Source: Bacteroidota bacterium (GTDB taxonomy: Bacteria; Bacteroidota; Rhodothermia; Rhodothermales; Bin80). Taken from it: a stretch of DNA of 64,000 nucleotides. The notes under the pieces are model-generated. The model ran no database searches. It saw nothing but the letters and a program-made list of their open reading frames with translations, and was not told the DNA's origin. The DNA is taken from positions 32,625 to 96,624 of the forward strand of contig JAPOUL010000098.1 in NCBI GenBank assembly GCA_026708685.1. The letters are read 5' to 3'. The translations under genes were made by a program, and so were the position numbers. Below are positions 1-9,006 of this stretch, in pieces (position 1 is the stretch's first letter; each line of letters begins with the position of its first letter).

Positions 1-1671
1 CCAAATTCCGTGATTAGTGATCCTGTATCACCGATCGTCTATTATCTGGATTCTGGAACACCCGAACCTGTTCGGGGAGCCCTCCTTGATGGTGCCCGTT
101 GGTGGTCTGAAGCGTTTGAAGCCGCTGGTTTTTCCAATGCATTCCGAATAGAGATGCTCCCCGAGGGAGCCGATCCCATGGATGTACGATACAACACAAT
201 TCAGTGGGTTCATCGTGCGACGAGGGGCTGGAGCTATGGAGCAAGCATCGTTGACCCCCGGACGGGCGAAATCATCAAGGGACATGTTTCCCTTGGCTCC
301 CTGCGGGTGCGTCAGGACTATCTCATCGCGGAAGGGCTCTTGGCACCTTATGAGGACTCTCTTGCCGAAGATGACCCGATGCTGGCAATGTCGCTTGCAA
401 GGATTCGCCAACTATCAGCACACGAAATTGGACACACGCTCGGGCTCAGTCATAACTTCGCATCTTCCATCAATCGAAGGGCTTCGGTGATGGATTATCC
501 AGCTCCCTATGCTACCGTCAATAACGATGGTAAAATTGATCTTCATCAAGCCTACGGGAATGGGATCGGGCAATGGGATAAGGTCGCGATTGCTTACGGG
601 TATGCCCAACCACTACCTAGAGAAGTTGAACAGGATCTCTTGGATACGATTCTTCAGACGGCCTGGGATCAAGGCCTTCTGTACATTACAGATGCGGATG
701 CTCGTCCTGCAGGTGCTGCCCATCCACTATCCAACCTATGGGATAACGGAGAGGATATGGTACGTTCACTCTATCACGAATTGGATGTTCGTCAGGTTGC
801 ACTTGCAGCGTTTGATGAACGCGTGCTCAGAGCCGGTCGCCCCTTGGCTACCATGGAGGAGACGCTCGTACCACTGTATCTGCGTCATCGATATCAAATT
901 GAAGCCACCACAAAATTATTGGGAGGAGTGATCTATACCTACGCACATCGGGGCGATCGTCAAGCTCAACAGATACCTGTTCAGACACACATTCAGATGG
1001 ACGCACTGGATGCTCTCTTGGCGACTCTCTCCTCCGAAGCACTTCGGGTTCCAGAGAGCGTGAGGATGCAGATGCCCCCAAGGCCGCCAGGGTTTCCAAT
1101 GCATCGGGAACTGTTTCATCGACATACAGGCTTGACCTTTGATTCCTATACTCCAGCTGCTGTGGTAGCTACGATGGTGTTTTCACAGATCCTGAACCCA
1201 GAACGTGCCGCCCGCCTGACCTATCAAAGTGATCTTGATGAGACGCTACCAACCTTTCATCGCGTCCTGGAGACGGTCAGTGATGCAGTCTGGGGTGTTA
1301 CGATGTCCGATGATGCGTATGAGGCAGAACTTCAGAGAGTCGTCCAGCAGGTTTGGATAGACGAACTGATCGGACTTGCAAGTGAACCCACCGCTGCACC
1401 AGCTGTGAGAGCATTCGTACTGGAACGGCTTCGTGAATTTGTGGAGTGGATTCCAGAGTCACCCGTATCGCCAAGCGATAGAGAAACTCGCTATCATAGG
1501 GAAATGGTTCTCAGTGACATTGAACGATATCTGGCGAGGGACTACGAGGCAAAAGAGCAAACAGAGAGCATCACCATTCCCCCAGGATCTCCCATCGGAT
1601 CGGAAGCCCGTCGGCATTATCATCATGAGTTTCTTCATGCTACGGATACGCAGTGGTGCTCACATCAATGA
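1..1671 (+). CDS. Zinc-dependent metalloprotease, 3' part (5' end outside window)
   Basis: Probably an exported zinc metalloprotease of the large Bacteroidota family whose members carry DUF5117/DUF5118-type N-terminal regions and a DUF4953-type catalytic half. The catalytic motif HEIGHTLGLSHNF is visible near residues 137-149 of the visible part: two zinc-binding His with the Glu, then the extended third His, followed about 20 residues later by a Met-turn-like SVMDYPAPY. The reading frame is open to base 1, and full-length members are roughly 800 residues or more, so the GTG at base 10 is unlikely to be the true start; signal peptide and N-terminal domains lie upstream. About 557 residues are visible and the C-terminus is intact. 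The substrate cannot be told. Family assignment is confident, exact subfamily less so. Confidence 0.85.
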   Translation, partial: PNSVISDPVSPIVYYLDSGTPEPVRGALLDGARWWSEAFEAAGFSNAFRIEMLPEGADPMDVRYNTIQWVHRATRGWSYGASIVDPRTGEIIKGHVSLGSLRVRQDYLIAEGLLAPYEDSLAEDDPMLAMSLARIRQLSAHEIGHTLGLSHNFASSINRRASVMDYPAPYATVNNDGKIDLHQAYGNGIGQWDKVAIAYGYAQPLPREVEQDLLDTILQTAWDQGLLYITDADARPAGAAHPLSNLWDNGEDMVRSLYHELDVRQVALAAFDERVLRAGRPLATMEETLVPLYLRHRYQIEATTKLLGGVIYTYAHRGDRQAQQIPVQTHIQMDALDALLATLSSEALRVPESVRMQMPPRPPGFPMHRELFHRHTGLTFDSYTPAAVVATMVFSQILNPERAARLTYQSDLDETLPTFHRVLETVSDAVWGVTMSDDAYEAELQRVVQQVWIDELIGLASEPTAAPAVRAFVLERLREFVEWIPESPVSPSDRETRYHREMVLSDIERYLARDYEAKEQTESITIPPGSPIGSEARRHYHHEFLHATDTQWCSHQ

Positions 1672-1756
1672 TCCATAATCTTACACCCTCACCATTAGCA
1701 GGATAAGGACGAACTTGAATCCATTGGAGCATCAACCAATCATGGATTTCCCTTGA

Positions 1757-1793
1757 ATGATGTATTGCTCTGAGCAGGGATGCATTACATCAT
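1757..1793. repeat. Imperfect inverted repeat upstream of the recQ-like gene
   Basis: Two 12-base arms, ATGATGTATTGC (1757-1768) and GCATTACATCAT (1782-1793), pair with one mismatch around a 13-base spacer. It lies 50 bases before the start of the RecQ-PRTase gene and 85 bases after the metalloprotease stop. There is no T-tract after it, so an operator or mRNA structure for the downstream locus is as likely as a terminator. Function is inferred only from position. Confidence 0.45.
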
Positions 1794-1843
1794 GGTATTG
1801 TTCATGGATGATCGTGACATCCTAACACTGATCTTCGTTTCGT

Positions 1844-3946
1844 ATGCCATCACAGAAGAATCCTGATTCGCTCAAAGACGTTGCTCTTCAGTATCTGCGT
1901 GACTCCGTTGGGAGTGCAGACGCACAGTTTCGTGATGGGCAGTGGGAAAGCATTCAGCAGGCCGTGAGTGGCAATCGCGTCCTAGTTGTACAGCGTACAG
2001 GTTGGGGGAAGACGATGGTCTATACGATTTCAACAAAGCTCCGCCGTGATCAGGGTGCAGGGCCATCGTTGATGATTTCTCCCCTACTGGCACTGATGCG
2101 CAATCAGGAGACGGCAGCATTCCATCTGGGATTAAATGCACGCAGGATGACAGGCGATAACAGGGAAGAATGGAATGACATTCATGAAGAACTTAGAGAT
2201 GATCAGGTGGACATCTTGATGATCACTCCAGAGCGGCTTGCGAACGAAATGTTTCTCAGTAAGACGCTTCCAACCGTCGCCAGTGGTCTTGGAATGCTGA
2301 TCATTGATGAAGCCCATTGCATCTCTGATTGGGGCCATGACTTTCGTCCAGATTATCTACGGATTCGCAGAGTGCAGAAGATGGTACCACGGGGATCGGC
2401 GATTGTAGCAACCACTGCAACCGCGAATAACCGGGTCGTTGAGGATGTAAGGGATCAGCTGGGAGGAAATATTCAGGTCAGCCGTGGGAGTCTGGTACGA
2501 CGTAGCCTGCAATTACACAATTTCCACATGCCCAAACCAAGCACCAGACTGGCCTGGATGGCCTGGGCCATTGCGGATCATCTTCCGGGAAGTGGGATCG
2601 TGTATGTCCTTACCCGTAAAGATGCAGATTTAGTCACAAAGTGGCTACAATCCAAGGACATTGACGCACATGCCTATTACGGAGATACCCAAGAGCGTGA
2701 AGAACTGGAAAAGGCCCTGCTCAACAATGATATCAAAGTGCTCGTCGCCACGATCGCTCTGGGGATGGGTTTTGACAAGCCAGACCTCTCCTTCATCATC
2801 CATTATCAGCGTCCCAGTTCGGTGATTCATTACTATCAACAGGTGGGGCGTGCTGGTCGTGGGATCACGGATGCCTATGGATTTTTGATGTGGGGCGAAG
2901 AGGATGAGCGCATTGCAGACTACTTTGTCGATAATGCTTTTCCATCTCAAGATGAAATTGATCTGGTCATGAAAGCACTTGAGGAAGCAGATGGTGGACT
3001 CAAACTGGCAGAGCTCATGTTTCTGGTGAATCTTAAAAAAAGCAGGATAGAAAAAATTCTAAAACTCGCCTCGCTAGAATCCCCCGCCCCCGTCATTAAT
3101 GAACGTAGCCAATGGTTCGCCACGGGAGAAGCCGATGGGTTCCAGATTCCTCCAGATCGGATTGAGAGGTTACGCGAGGTTCGTGCCAAGGAGAAACTAC
3201 AGATGCGTGAGTATATGAATCATCAAGGATGCTTGATGAAGTTTCTGCAGCAAGCACTTGATGATGAGTCCGCCAAGGACTGCGGACGATGCAGGAACTG
3301 TATCAACCGGACACATCAATCCTATCTGCCAAAACCTGCAATGGTTCAGGAAGCAGCACAGTTTATTCAGAAAAAGCCAAACATCATCCCTCCCGTAGTG
3401 AGATGGCCCATTCGTAGACTTTCGGATCATCCGATCCATGAATCACAACTGATCCCATTGGATTATCAGGCCGCTTGGGGATATGCCTTATGTCGAATGT
3501 TTGATGTCGACATGAGTCAACAGATCCTGGAGCAGAGAAGGAATCGTAGCCATTATTCCGATGAGATTGTGGATGCTTTTGTAGAAGTCCTACGAAAACA
3601 TTGTGGAAGTTTTAGATACGTCACTTATATCCCGTCGCGTACCGATCAACATCATGTTCCAAGATTAGCCGAAGCAGTAGCACAACGTCTGGACATTCAA
3701 CTGGTCCATAGTGTCAGCAGGACTGGAATGGGGAAGCGTCAGGGTGACCAAAAGAATCCAGTCCAGCGTGCACGAAATGTGGCCAATGCTTTTACAATTG
3801 TCCATTCGTGTAAAATGTCAACCCTTGTGATTGATGATGTGATTTCCAGTGGCATGACATTTACCACGGTAGCAGCTCTCTTGCGTTACGATGGTTGTCC
3901 CAAGGTGGTACCCGCCGCTCTTGTCTACCGGAGTTTATCGGAATAA
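1844..3946 (+). CDS. RecQ-like superfamily 2 helicase with C-terminal phosphoribosyltransferase-like domain
   Basis: A 700-residue ATP-dependent DNA helicase of a RecQ side branch. Motif I is QRTGWGKT (about residues 50-57; canonical RecQ has TGGGKS), motif II is IDEAHCISDWGHDFRPDY (about 152-169), then ATTATA (motif III), and the helicase C domain has the GMGFDKPD and QQVGRAGR motifs of RecQ proteins (about 305-340). A cysteine cluster with C-G-R-C-R-N-C follows near residue 485, resembling the RecQ zinc module. The last ~150 residues are not RecQ: they contain VIDDVISSGMT (about 663-673), a PRPP-binding loop as in ComF-type phosphoribosyltransferases. It stops 5 bases before the first DprA-like gene, implying one transcript. 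Helicase activity is well supported. Whether the PRTase domain is enzymatic or only nucleotide-sensing is unknown. Genome maintenance or defence is inferred. Confidence 0.85.
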   Translation: MPSQKNPDSLKDVALQYLRDSVGSADAQFRDGQWESIQQAVSGNRVLVVQRTGWGKTMVYTISTKLRRDQGAGPSLMISPLLALMRNQETAAFHLGLNARRMTGDNREEWNDIHEELRDDQVDILMITPERLANEMFLSKTLPTVASGLGMLIIDEAHCISDWGHDFRPDYLRIRRVQKMVPRGSAIVATTATANNRVVEDVRDQLGGNIQVSRGSLVRRSLQLHNFHMPKPSTRLAWMAWAIADHLPGSGIVYVLTRKDADLVTKWLQSKDIDAHAYYGDTQEREELEKALLNNDIKVLVATIALGMGFDKPDLSFIIHYQRPSSVIHYYQQVGRAGRGITDAYGFLMWGEEDERIADYFVDNAFPSQDEIDLVMKALEEADGGLKLAELMFLVNLKKSRIEKILKLASLESPAPVINERSQWFATGEADGFQIPPDRIERLREVRAKEKLQMREYMNHQGCLMKFLQQALDDESAKDCGRCRNCINRTHQSYLPKPAMVQEAAQFIQKKPNIIPPVVRWPIRRLSDHPIHESQLIPLDYQAAWGYALCRMFDVDMSQQILEQRRNRSHYSDEIVDAFVEVLRKHCGSFRYVTYIPSRTDQHHVPRLAEAVAQRLDIQLVHSVSRTGMGKRQGDQKNPVQRARNVANAFTIVHSCKMSTLVIDDVISSGMTFTTVAALLRYDGCPKVVPAALVYRSLSE

Positions 3947-3951
3947 AACTG

Positions 3952-5097
3952 ATGTGGACACTTACGGAGGATACCACTGAGGTTGCACTGCTCTGTGCAT
4001 GGTTTGCAGGTGAGCATCATCCGCTAGCCCTACATGAATACAATGCTATAGCATCATGGCTTAAACACCAAGAATTGCGGCCTGCGAATTTAATAGATCC
4101 GTCCTGTTTGGAAGAGGCATCCCAGTCCACCGGGTTGGATCTTGATCGCTTAACGGGGCTGCAGAATCGGAGAATTTCTATGGGGTTCTACCTAGAAGAG
4201 TGGAAGCGGCGCGGGATCTGGATGATCGGACGAGGAGACGAGGACTACCCTGTTCGGATTCGAACTCAGCTACGATCAAAGGCTCCCCCGATTCTTTATG
4301 GCATTGGAGAGAGCTCACTTCTAAATTCGGGAGGGACTGCAATGATAGGTCCGAGTCCTCCTGCATCCGAGTACAGTGAATCATTGAGTGGGATGGTAAG
4401 GTTATGTGCTGAACATCAAAGCACGGTTATTAGTGCTGGAAAACTGTCACCAGCAACGGATGCCATTGAGACATCCATCCAGTGTGGTGGTACATTTATA
4501 TGGCTCCTTCAGGGATCACTTCTGGCAGAGCCGCTCACAAAACCATTTCGTGATACGAAAGCATCAGGTAAAATTGTACTTCTTTCTACACGCAGCCCTG
4601 CCGATCCCCGTTTCGTCTCTGGAGAACCTGAGCTTGGTCAACTCATCATCACTCTATGCGATTCAATCATTCATATTGATGGTACCGAACTGAGTATGGA
4701 CTGGCTTCACACCACTGAGATCATCCACCAAGCAATTCCCAAAAAGAAGTGTTTTATATGGACAGGACATTTTGCTACATCAGTAGCCGAACATCTCATT
4801 CAATGTGGAGCAATACCGTGGAGCACTCATGAAGATGCTGTTCATGCGGGGATCTTTGAGCGTCTGGAAGACTTGCCTCCATCGGATAGCGAGTCCTCTC
4901 CCGAAGAGTTAGTTGATTCTGAGAAGCCATCCTATATAGACAAGGGCAATGATTCAGCAGAAGAGAACCCTGATCATGCAGAGATGGATCTCCCATCCCC
5001 TGATACGAAGGATGAACTCCCTGTCACAGATGAACCCACTGAATTCTTGAAAGAAAGCTCATGGGGAAACAGCGTTCAGGGAGAGTTGTTTGCATGA
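3952..5097 (+). CDS. DprA-like SLOG-domain protein, first copy
   Basis: 381 residues from ATG 3952, chosen because it lies 5 bases after the recQ-like stop; the frame is open further back but that would overlap the helicase gene. The N-terminal ~110 residues (helical, ending QLRSKAPPILYGIGE) and the following Rossmann-like segment match DprA/Smf, which binds single-stranded DNA and loads RecA. The nucleotide/DNA-binding signatures are altered: GSR is replaced by IGPSP, and the usual SGLARGID-type loop by ISAGKLSPATD. After the SLOG domain comes a ~65-residue acidic Glu/Asp/Ser/Pro-rich tail ending in QGELFA, which fits the bacterial sliding-clamp-binding pattern QxxLF. It is a paralogue of the gene at 5205. 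A true competence DprA is unlikely because of the altered motifs and context. Confidence 0.75.
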   Translation: MWTLTEDTTEVALLCAWFAGEHHPLALHEYNAIASWLKHQELRPANLIDPSCLEEASQSTGLDLDRLTGLQNRRISMGFYLEEWKRRGIWMIGRGDEDYPVRIRTQLRSKAPPILYGIGESSLLNSGGTAMIGPSPPASEYSESLSGMVRLCAEHQSTVISAGKLSPATDAIETSIQCGGTFIWLLQGSLLAEPLTKPFRDTKASGKIVLLSTRSPADPRFVSGEPELGQLIITLCDSIIHIDGTELSMDWLHTTEIIHQAIPKKKCFIWTGHFATSVAEHLIQCGAIPWSTHEDAVHAGIFERLEDLPPSDSESSPEELVDSEKPSYIDKGNDSAEENPDHAEMDLPSPDTKDELPVTDEPTEFLKESSWGNSVQGELFA

Positions 5098-5204
5098 AAA
5101 TGAAATTATCAGGCCATTTTTTGACGTTGAGACTGATTTTGAATAGAGTAACACTCACATCTTTTTCACTGTTTGCACAATGGACTTGTTACGAGGGACC
5201 ATAG

Positions 5205-6179
5205 ATGGAAGAGTTGATGACGGATGATACATGTGCGACACTGCTGCTGTGTGCATTCCAGGGAGGAGAGAAAGAGCATCTACCCTTGACGGTGGATGAG
5301 TATAACCGAGTCGCCCATACTCTGCACAGATCTGATCAGCGCCCAAGTGATTTATTGGGGAGCGTATTGATTACAGATGTGAGCCATGAGGCAGAGATCC
5401 AACAGGATCGGTTGGCATGGCTCCTTGATCGTCGGATCAACCTTGGATTCACCTTGGAGCAATGGTATCGGGCAGGAATTTGGGTTTTATCCCGAAGTGA
5501 TCTACATTACCCTGCCTGTCTTCGAAAAAACATGGGGAATCAGGCCCCTCCTTTGATCTACGGAACGGGCCATCAACACCTGGGTCATCAAGACACTCTG
5601 GCCATTATGGGACCCGATTCCATTTCAAATGCTCGAATCTCCAAGGTAGGTGATATGGCAGAAGATCTAGCTGATCAACAGAAGACGGTGGTCACCATCG
5701 GTGCACTGAAGTTGGGTAAAAAAGTTGTTCAGAGCGTCTATGAGCATGGAGGGAGAGTCCTGTGGGTTTTAAGCGGTGGACATCTCAAACTTCGCCTTAA
5801 AAAACCTTATCGCCAGGCAATCAGAGATGAGAATCTCACCATGATCGCAATGCAAAGTCCAGCTACACCCAGCACATCTGACGAAGAGGCTGCCCTTAGT
5901 CAGGTCGCCGCTTCCCAAGCCGATGAAATCCTGTATGTGGATGGGGTCAACTCAAAAGACATTGCCAAGAGAGTCGATCGGTATCAGGCGTTCAGGGCCG
6001 CTCTGAACCGACCTAGTCAATGTAGCGTATTCCATGGACAAAAACTGACACCAGAGGCACAGGAGCTTCTCAAATCAGGGGCTTCGTCATGGGACCAGAA
6101 ATCCGTTGATGGTCCGAACACAGATGCTAACCCGTCTGAAGGTAAAGAGTCCTCGCATCAAGGAGATTTGTTTGGGTAG
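5205..6179 (+). CDS. DprA-like SLOG-domain protein, second copy
   Basis: 324 residues, paralogous to the preceding gene. Shared landmarks in the same order include an N-terminal CATLLLCAF / EVALLCAWF block, DEYNRVAHTL / HEYNAIASWL, LDRRINLGFTLEQW / QNRRISMGFYLEEW, GIWVLSRSDLHYP / GIWMIGRGDEDYP, and APPLIYGTG / APPILYGIG. The Rossmann loop is even more divergent than in copy one (MGPDSIS; VTIGALKLGKK). It ends in QGDLFG, matching the QGELFA end of copy one, with only a short linker instead of the long acidic tail. Start ATG 5205 is used; Met-5 (5217) is an alternative. The 107-base gap to copy one may hold its own promoter. Tandem duplication followed by divergence is clear; the function of either copy is not known. 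Confidence 0.72.
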   Translation: MEELMTDDTCATLLLCAFQGGEKEHLPLTVDEYNRVAHTLHRSDQRPSDLLGSVLITDVSHEAEIQQDRLAWLLDRRINLGFTLEQWYRAGIWVLSRSDLHYPACLRKNMGNQAPPLIYGTGHQHLGHQDTLAIMGPDSISNARISKVGDMAEDLADQQKTVVTIGALKLGKKVVQSVYEHGGRVLWVLSGGHLKLRLKKPYRQAIRDENLTMIAMQSPATPSTSDEEAALSQVAASQADEILYVDGVNSKDIAKRVDRYQAFRAALNRPSQCSVFHGQKLTPEAQELLKSGASSWDQKSVDGPNTDANPSEGKESSHQGDLFG

Positions 6180-6301
6180 ACCTCACGCAAAAGATCAAGA
6201 TGAAGCATCAAATCAAGATTCAAAGAGGCTGAGAACCTGATCGGTAGGCACATGGGGAATTCAACCAATGCCTTGTTCACTTCGGAATGTAAAGGTCTCA
6301 C

Positions 6302-8125
6302 TCAATCGTAATAGGGTGCAGTCGTTGCTGGTTCAATGAGGATGGCTTGCCATCCAAGCACACCAGTTCGGATTTTTGGTTTTTTGAGGGCAACGACATT
6401 GACATGTGAGCCAAATGCATGACCTCGAACCATCGCAGCTGGGACATAGACATCATTGACAAATCCAAATCCCCGGTCGTGAATAAAGAGCTCACCTGAT
6501 TGTTGGGTAACCAAATCCGACTCCTGAAACGTTCCAGGACGTACTTCATACGCAATATATCGACGATCACGGTAATTGATACAGGACATGACCAGTGGTG
6601 TACCGGGCTTCCAATTGCGTACTTCTTCAAATTGTGAATATCGAAGGATGGTAAATGTCGTCGGGGAAATGAAGATGGTAGACATCTCCTTGGCTGGATT
6701 ATGATGGTCCAGAATTCCATTGACTTCAATCAAACAGTCAAAGGCATGTCCCTCTTCTCTGAGCTTCAGAGAAAAAATTCGGGGAAGCCCAATATCTTCA
6801 TTATACCCCATGGCTGCATAGAGAGGAGTGCCTGATTCCAGATTTTTGATGTGGGGGTAATCTTTGACCGGGACTACAATTTCTTGTGAGGACTCCTCTC
6901 TGGTTTTATAGATTAACTTTAAAAATCTCTTTTCGATTTTTGAAGTGAAGGATTCAAGCAACGTTACCTCATTCCATTTTCCGTCAAACAAAAATTCCTG
7001 ATCCTCTTTGGATTCAGCTACATCTTTCAAGGTCTGTTCGGGGTCTGCAAGATCCGTGGTTGATGAATACCAATCAGATGCCATGAGCGTTTCAAGGGAT
7101 ACCATGGATTCTGGGGAAGACTCTTCATTCGATTGCAGAATGGAAACCTGTTCATCAACAGCCCACTTGGCCAGTTGATAGTCTCTTAATTCAATGGACA
7201 ACTCCACAATGTCTTCCAAGACCAATCCATCCAGTACATCCAGTGTATTGTCATTTTTTTCTTTGGCCAAAAAGTATGCCTTCGCACATAGTGACAATGC
7301 GGTTGAAGGAGAAAAACGCCTTTCACACCGTGCAACAGCATGCCATGCCCAATCTTCATCCCGCATCAGATCTAAAACGTAGAGCAGATGTTCTCGGGCA
7401 ATTTCTTCCCTCCCAAGTTCACACAGGATTCTACCTTTAAAGTACCGGAGCATGAGAGGGTCATATACTTCGGCCATCTCAAGTGCTTTGTCAATGAGTA
7501 GAATGGAAAATTCCTGTACAGTGCGTTCATAATCTTTCCAGTTAAAGACAACCTGCTCACCAATATCGTATGCCAAACGCTCAACCAGTGATTGACGTTT
7601 TTCGGATTCATCGGAGGGTTTGGAATATTCAAAATCTTCCTTAAGAAAACTGTGAATCCCAGCCCAAAAAAGAATCTGGGGGGAAAAACTGGGTAAAACG
7701 GGAAGTTCCAACAGTAACTCAACCAGAGAGCTAAACAGTGGGTCGGGGCGATCCAGTCGTAGTCTGGCATACTCTTGAAAGAGACCACGAATTTGTTCAT
7801 GCAACTCTGTCGGATCTGAATCATCAGAATAGATTTTATCAACGATCTGCTTCACCTTATCATAGATAATCCATCCGAAGACCACCTTTATGGACCTGTC
7901 GTTTGGGTGCAGACTGAGTAGCTCACGGCCGCGTTCATAGGCTGATTCAATCTCTCCTGATTCTCGCAGAGAATCTAACTCTTTGGATTCAGGACTTGGA
8001 GAAAAGTCAGTATCGGAACCTTGCTCTGGGGGAATCTGCGATCCATGATGGTCGTTGTCGGGCGAGGCTGTGGTAATGGTTGTGGGATAATGATTCATGG
8101 TTGAAAATAGATTGAAGTGATTCAT
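6302..8125 (-). CDS. TPR-like protein with C-terminal cold-shock/S1-like domain (possible DUF7017/TOTE-associated family)
   Basis: 607 residues, cytoplasmic, no signal peptide. After a low-complexity N-terminus comes a block (about 45-90) of the form LRESGEIESAYERGRELL followed by HPNDRSIKVVFGWIIYDK. I recall this pattern from DUF7017 proteins associated with predicted TOTE conflict systems. A long helical, TPR-like region follows to about residue 340, then a beta-rich C-terminal half that ends with LFIHDRGFGFVNDVYVPAAM (about 555-574), an RNP1-like RGFGFV motif typical of cold-shock/S1 folds. It is convergent with the DprA-like genes. Met-10 is an alternative start. RNA or DNA binding is inferred from the RGFGFV motif; the family link is from memory and should be treated as probable, not certain. 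No primase or helicase typical of TOTE loci is adjacent, unless the RecQ-like gene fills that place. Confidence 0.6.
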   Translation of the reverse strand: MNHFNLFSTMNHYPTTITTASPDNDHHGSQIPPEQGSDTDFSPSPESKELDSLRESGEIESAYERGRELLSLHPNDRSIKVVFGWIIYDKVKQIVDKIYSDDSDPTELHEQIRGLFQEYARLRLDRPDPLFSSLVELLLELPVLPSFSPQILFWAGIHSFLKEDFEYSKPSDESEKRQSLVERLAYDIGEQVVFNWKDYERTVQEFSILLIDKALEMAEVYDPLMLRYFKGRILCELGREEIAREHLLYVLDLMRDEDWAWHAVARCERRFSPSTALSLCAKAYFLAKEKNDNTLDVLDGLVLEDIVELSIELRDYQLAKWAVDEQVSILQSNEESSPESMVSLETLMASDWYSSTTDLADPEQTLKDVAESKEDQEFLFDGKWNEVTLLESFTSKIEKRFLKLIYKTREESSQEIVVPVKDYPHIKNLESGTPLYAAMGYNEDIGLPRIFSLKLREEGHAFDCLIEVNGILDHHNPAKEMSTIFISPTTFTILRYSQFEEVRNWKPGTPLVMSCINYRDRRYIAYEVRPGTFQESDLVTQQSGELFIHDRGFGFVNDVYVPAAMVRGHAFGSHVNVVALKKPKIRTGVLGWQAILIEPATTAPYYD

Positions 8126-9006
8126 GTATTACAGAAGTATACGATTGATCCAGTCAATGCATAGATCTGAGCTGAGTGAATGGAAAATAAAGATATGGGA
8201 AAGGGTTCATCCATCAGATACATTGGAGAACATGATCAAGTCCGCTCGGATCGCTGAACAATGAAGTCGGATCTTCAAGTTCAACAGTAGATCACGCACG
8301 GTCATCAAGGCATGGGAAATACGTAGATACCCCTCGTTCTTCCCTAGTGGATGGCTCACATCAATAGGATCGGCGTTGTTCACAAAGAGAGTTTGAGCAC
8401 TGTGAATCCAACTCCAACAAAAGGATGAAAACGAAGGAATATATTCGATATTCATTGAAAGAAAAAATAGCGTTATTCATACATGGGAGTCAACCAGCGA
8501 ACAGATCCACCACAAGGATAAAGCCCCTGAGACAGAGTCATAACCCGATCTGGTGAGTTGATCAACGCATCCACTAAGTAGGATTGAGACATATCGAGAT
8601 GGATCATGGCGCACCCGCATTGTATCTTTGACGATTCACAGTAGCCATCAATTCTATTTATTGATGCCATCCATGTGATCTTCTTTGTGGTATTGTACTT
8701 CTTCCTTCTCAATTGGTTTATTCTCGTGGATTCTTTCCGTAATCTGTCATTTTTTCGTCTTTTATCGGGATCATCATTGAGCTTCTACATGAGTTGAATC
8801 TTCTATTTTGTTGATTCATTTCTGAGTATCATTGTGTGCATGTAGTCTTTTCAACAACAATGAACCTGTATGTTCATACATCATCTCGAAATCAAGAAAG
8901 TATTTATATGAATCCTTGATAGATCTCTTTGCCCAAAATCATCTCTAACCACTCACAAAGTTGAATGAAGTACTCTGGAAATCTGTACGATCTGGGCTCT
9001 CATTGT
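8126..9006. other. 881-base region without a convincing gene
   Basis: AT-rich DNA between two minus-strand genes. Two short consecutive minus-strand ORFs, 8207-8455 (82 codons) and 8473-8712 (79 codons), lie in different frames 17 bases apart. Neither shows a recognisable domain, and both contain many Trp/Cys/Met in no family pattern. They could be a decayed gene split by a frameshift, or chance. The part from 8713 to 9006 holds nothing I can name. No tRNA, strong terminator or repeat was seen. Confidence 0.4.

Noticed and set aside
1844..3946. RecQ-like helicase as DpdF of a 7-deazapurine DNA modification system
   Set aside because: No TGT-like DpdA, PLD nuclease or other Dpd genes are nearby, and the PRTase fusion does not fit.
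8207..8712. Two short minus-strand ORFs as genes
   Set aside because: No domain, start signal or codon pattern to support them; described only as unassigned DNA.
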